The notes under the pieces were generated by a model. That model was not told where the DNA came from and searched no databases. It was given only the letters and a program-made list of their open reading frames with translations. 64,000 nucleotides of DNA from Candidatus Methylobacter oryzae (lineage in GTDB: Bacteria > Pseudomonadota > Gammaproteobacteria > Methylococcales > Methylomonadaceae): contig NZ_RYFG02000121.1 of the NCBI RefSeq assembly GCF_003994235.2, positions 62,001 through 126,000 on the forward strand. The letters run 5' to 3'. A program made the position numbers and the translations under genes. The stretch's first letter is position 1. Each line of letters opens with the position of its first letter. Shown piece by piece: positions 62,442-64,000 of the stretch.

Positions 62442-64000
62442 ATGCCAAATGCTGTGAAAAACTCGAATCAGTTAACCGTCAAGATGCGGTTTATGATAAT
62501 TTTAGGCACGTTAGTCACCGGTTTTTCGTTATTCGGTTTTGCAACGTTTAATGCTATCAATTCAATTAGCATTGATGGCCCGAGTTATCAACGCATCATT
62601 CAAGGTAAAGATATTATTGCCGACGTGCTGCCCCCGCCTGAATATATTATCGAATCTTATCTGGCGGCGCTGCAATTAACCCAAACCTCGGACGCTGCCG
62701 AAATCAGTGAATTGACGGCGCGTTTTCAAGTGCTGAAAGCGGACTATGAATCCCGTCACCGCTATTGGTTAAAGCAGCCGTTGGAATCGGAGCTCCATGA
62801 GTCTTTAGCCGAGCGCTCTTACCGGGCAGCGCGAAGTTTTTACGATGAAGCCGAACAGCATTTCTTGCCCGTCATGCGGAGCCCGGAGCGTAGCGGAGCG
62901 CAAATCAGCCTTCAAAAAATGCGCCGCGCTTATGAAGAGCACCGTGGCGCTATCGATGACGCGGTAAAATTCACAAAGGCCCGCAATAGCGGCGATGAGG
63001 CACAGGCTCGACGCATAACGCACGGCTACAAAATCGTTTTGACCGGTATTTTTGCATTCAGTGTCGCGATTGCCGCCGTATTGACCCTAATGATCAGCCG
63101 CGGCATTTTGCGTTCGCTGAAAACTGTCCAACGGGTAGCGGACGCCATTGCCGACGGTAACTTGAATTCCAGCATCGACACTCGGCAACGAAATGAAATC
63201 GGGGATCTGTTGCGTTCGATGAATACCATGCAACAACAACTGCTTGCACGGGTAACCGCGGAACACCAAGCGGCCGAGGAAACCCTGCGCGTCAAGATTG
63301 CTCTGGACAATGTCATTACCGGCGTCATGATTGCCGGCAATGACCGCAATATCGTGTATGCGAATAAATCGGCAATCGCCATACTTGGCAAGGCCGAAGC
63401 AGAGATTAGCCGACAATTGCCGAAATTCTCCGTCGATAAACTGGTTGGCGCCAGCATGGACGATTTTCACCAAAATCCTTCGCATCAGGCCGTTATGTTG
63501 GCTGGGTTGACCGGTACCTATGAAGCCTCCATGCAGGTAGGCGGCCGTTCGATGGTCGTCATCGCCAACCCTGTTATTAATGAACACGGCCAACGACTGG
63601 GTACGGTGGTTGAATGGAGTGACCGCACCGACGAGGTTATGGCTGAGAATGAAGTCGCGGCGATTGTTGAAGCAGCCGGCAAGGGCGACTTCAGTAGGCG
63701 CTTCGGCTTAGACGGCAAGGAAGGCTTTTTACGCCATTTGGGGATGGATATAAATCGGCTGATGGAAACCAGCGAAGCCGGTCTCAATGAAGTCGTGCGG
63801 GTTCTTGAAGCGCTATCCCGCGGCGATTTGACCGAAACTATCGATAATGACTATTCCGGCACTTTCGGGCGGCTCAAGGACGATTCCAATACGACAGTAG
63901 AAAAATTAAAAGCGATTATTAACCGGATCAAGGGGACTGCCAACAGCATTGATGGCGCATCCAAAGAAATTGCCGCCGGCAACAATGACCTGTCGCACCG
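62442..64000 (+). CDS. Methyl-accepting chemotaxis protein (3' end outside window)
   Basis: The frame is open from the ATG at 62442 to the window end (519 codons). Membrane segment 1 (about 15-36) is followed by a periplasmic helical domain with SYLAALQLTQTSDAAE, membrane segment 2 (about 195-215), a HAMP domain (SRGILRSLKTVQRVADAIAD), a PAS-like domain (GVMIAGNDRNIVYANKS) and the start of the signalling domain (SKEIAAGNNDLSH). PAS and downstream parts resemble the receptor at 29018-31363. RBS AAGGA lies about ten bases upstream. The ligand is unknown. Confidence 0.92.
   Translation, partial: MPNAVKNSNQLTVKMRFMIILGTLVTGFSLFGFATFNAINSISIDGPSYQRIIQGKDIIADVLPPPEYIIESYLAALQLTQTSDAAEISELTARFQVLKADYESRHRYWLKQPLESELHESLAERSYRAARSFYDEAEQHFLPVMRSPERSGAQISLQKMRRAYEEHRGAIDDAVKFTKARNSGDEAQARRITHGYKIVLTGIFAFSVAIAAVLTLMISRGILRSLKTVQRVADAIADGNLNSSIDTRQRNEIGDLLRSMNTMQQQLLARVTAEHQAAEETLRVKIALDNVITGVMIAGNDRNIVYANKSAIAILGKAEAEISRQLPKFSVDKLVGASMDDFHQNPSHQAVMLAGLTGTYEASMQVGGRSMVVIANPVINEHGQRLGTVVEWSDRTDEVMAENEVAAIVEAAGKGDFSRRFGLDGKEGFLRHLGMDINRLMETSEAGLNEVVRVLEALSRGDLTETIDNDYSGTFGRLKDDSNTTVEKLKAIINRIKGTANSIDGASKEIAAGNNDLSH

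Overview
The window (64 kb, moderate GC) looks like chromosome from a gammaproteobacterial methanotroph of the Methylococcales type. The evidence is a molybdenum nitrogenase region with Azotobacter-like gene content and order, an NAD-dependent formate dehydrogenase (the last step of C1 dissimilation), a TIGR04073-type small exported protein, and many PAS/chemotaxis proteins. This assignment is an inference; no rRNA or taxonomic marker is present.

Layout. 1-3217: end of a Ca-type P-ATPase, a divergent MetK paralogue, an HMA-like protein and a DUF5132-like membrane protein. 3541-7012: two GTPase genes enclosed by a ~250-bp inverted repeat. 7508-9798: a microprotein coupled to a lipoprotein, a PilZ-like protein, tRNA-Leu(CAA) and thioredoxin 2. 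9885-22425: nitrogen-fixation block I, all on the minus strand: rhodanese/ankyrin/NafY, an unexplained AAA ATPase with an unknown partner, a secreted protein, then nifENX with its satellite genes and ferredoxins. 22648-33623: a Fic protein, a signalling island (HD-GYP and HDOD response regulators, a PAS histidine kinase, a CZB protein, an Aer-like chemoreceptor), exonuclease III and a uracil-DNA-glycosylase-like protein. 33882-41860: nif block II, nifHDKT-fdx-nifY-(small protein)-LRV-(unknown)-nif11. 42139-45635: a TIGR04073 protein, then a SIR2-like/unknown/GlcF-like operon with its own candidate NifA and sigma-54 sites. 45704-50559: a PhnD-like/PAS/roadblock/MglA-like GTPase/FimV-like signalling cluster. 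50824-59988: CAAX protease, PhyH dioxygenase, AraC regulator, membrane protein, PfkB kinase, MsrA-thioredoxin fusion, formate dehydrogenase, HPP protein and a glutamine amidotransferase. 59969-61777: nifQ between two decayed copies of a molybdopterin-oxidoreductase Fe-S motif, and a third NafY-like gene. 62442-64000: start of another chemoreceptor.

How it works together. NifH, NifD and NifK form the nitrogenase. NifE, NifN, NifX, NifY, NafY and NifQ serve FeMo-cofactor assembly and insertion, and the ferredoxins carry electrons. Four sigma-54 type (-24/-12) promoters can be read, at nifH, nifE, the rhodanese operon and (weaker) the SIR2-like operon. Three of them have an upstream TGT-N10-ACA element as bound by NifA. 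nifA, nifB, nifU, nifS and nifV are not in the window.

Several families of dispersed palindromic repeats occupy intergenic spaces, including each of the nifH-D, nifD-K and nifK-T junctions. No CRISPR array, rRNA or complete insertion sequence was seen.
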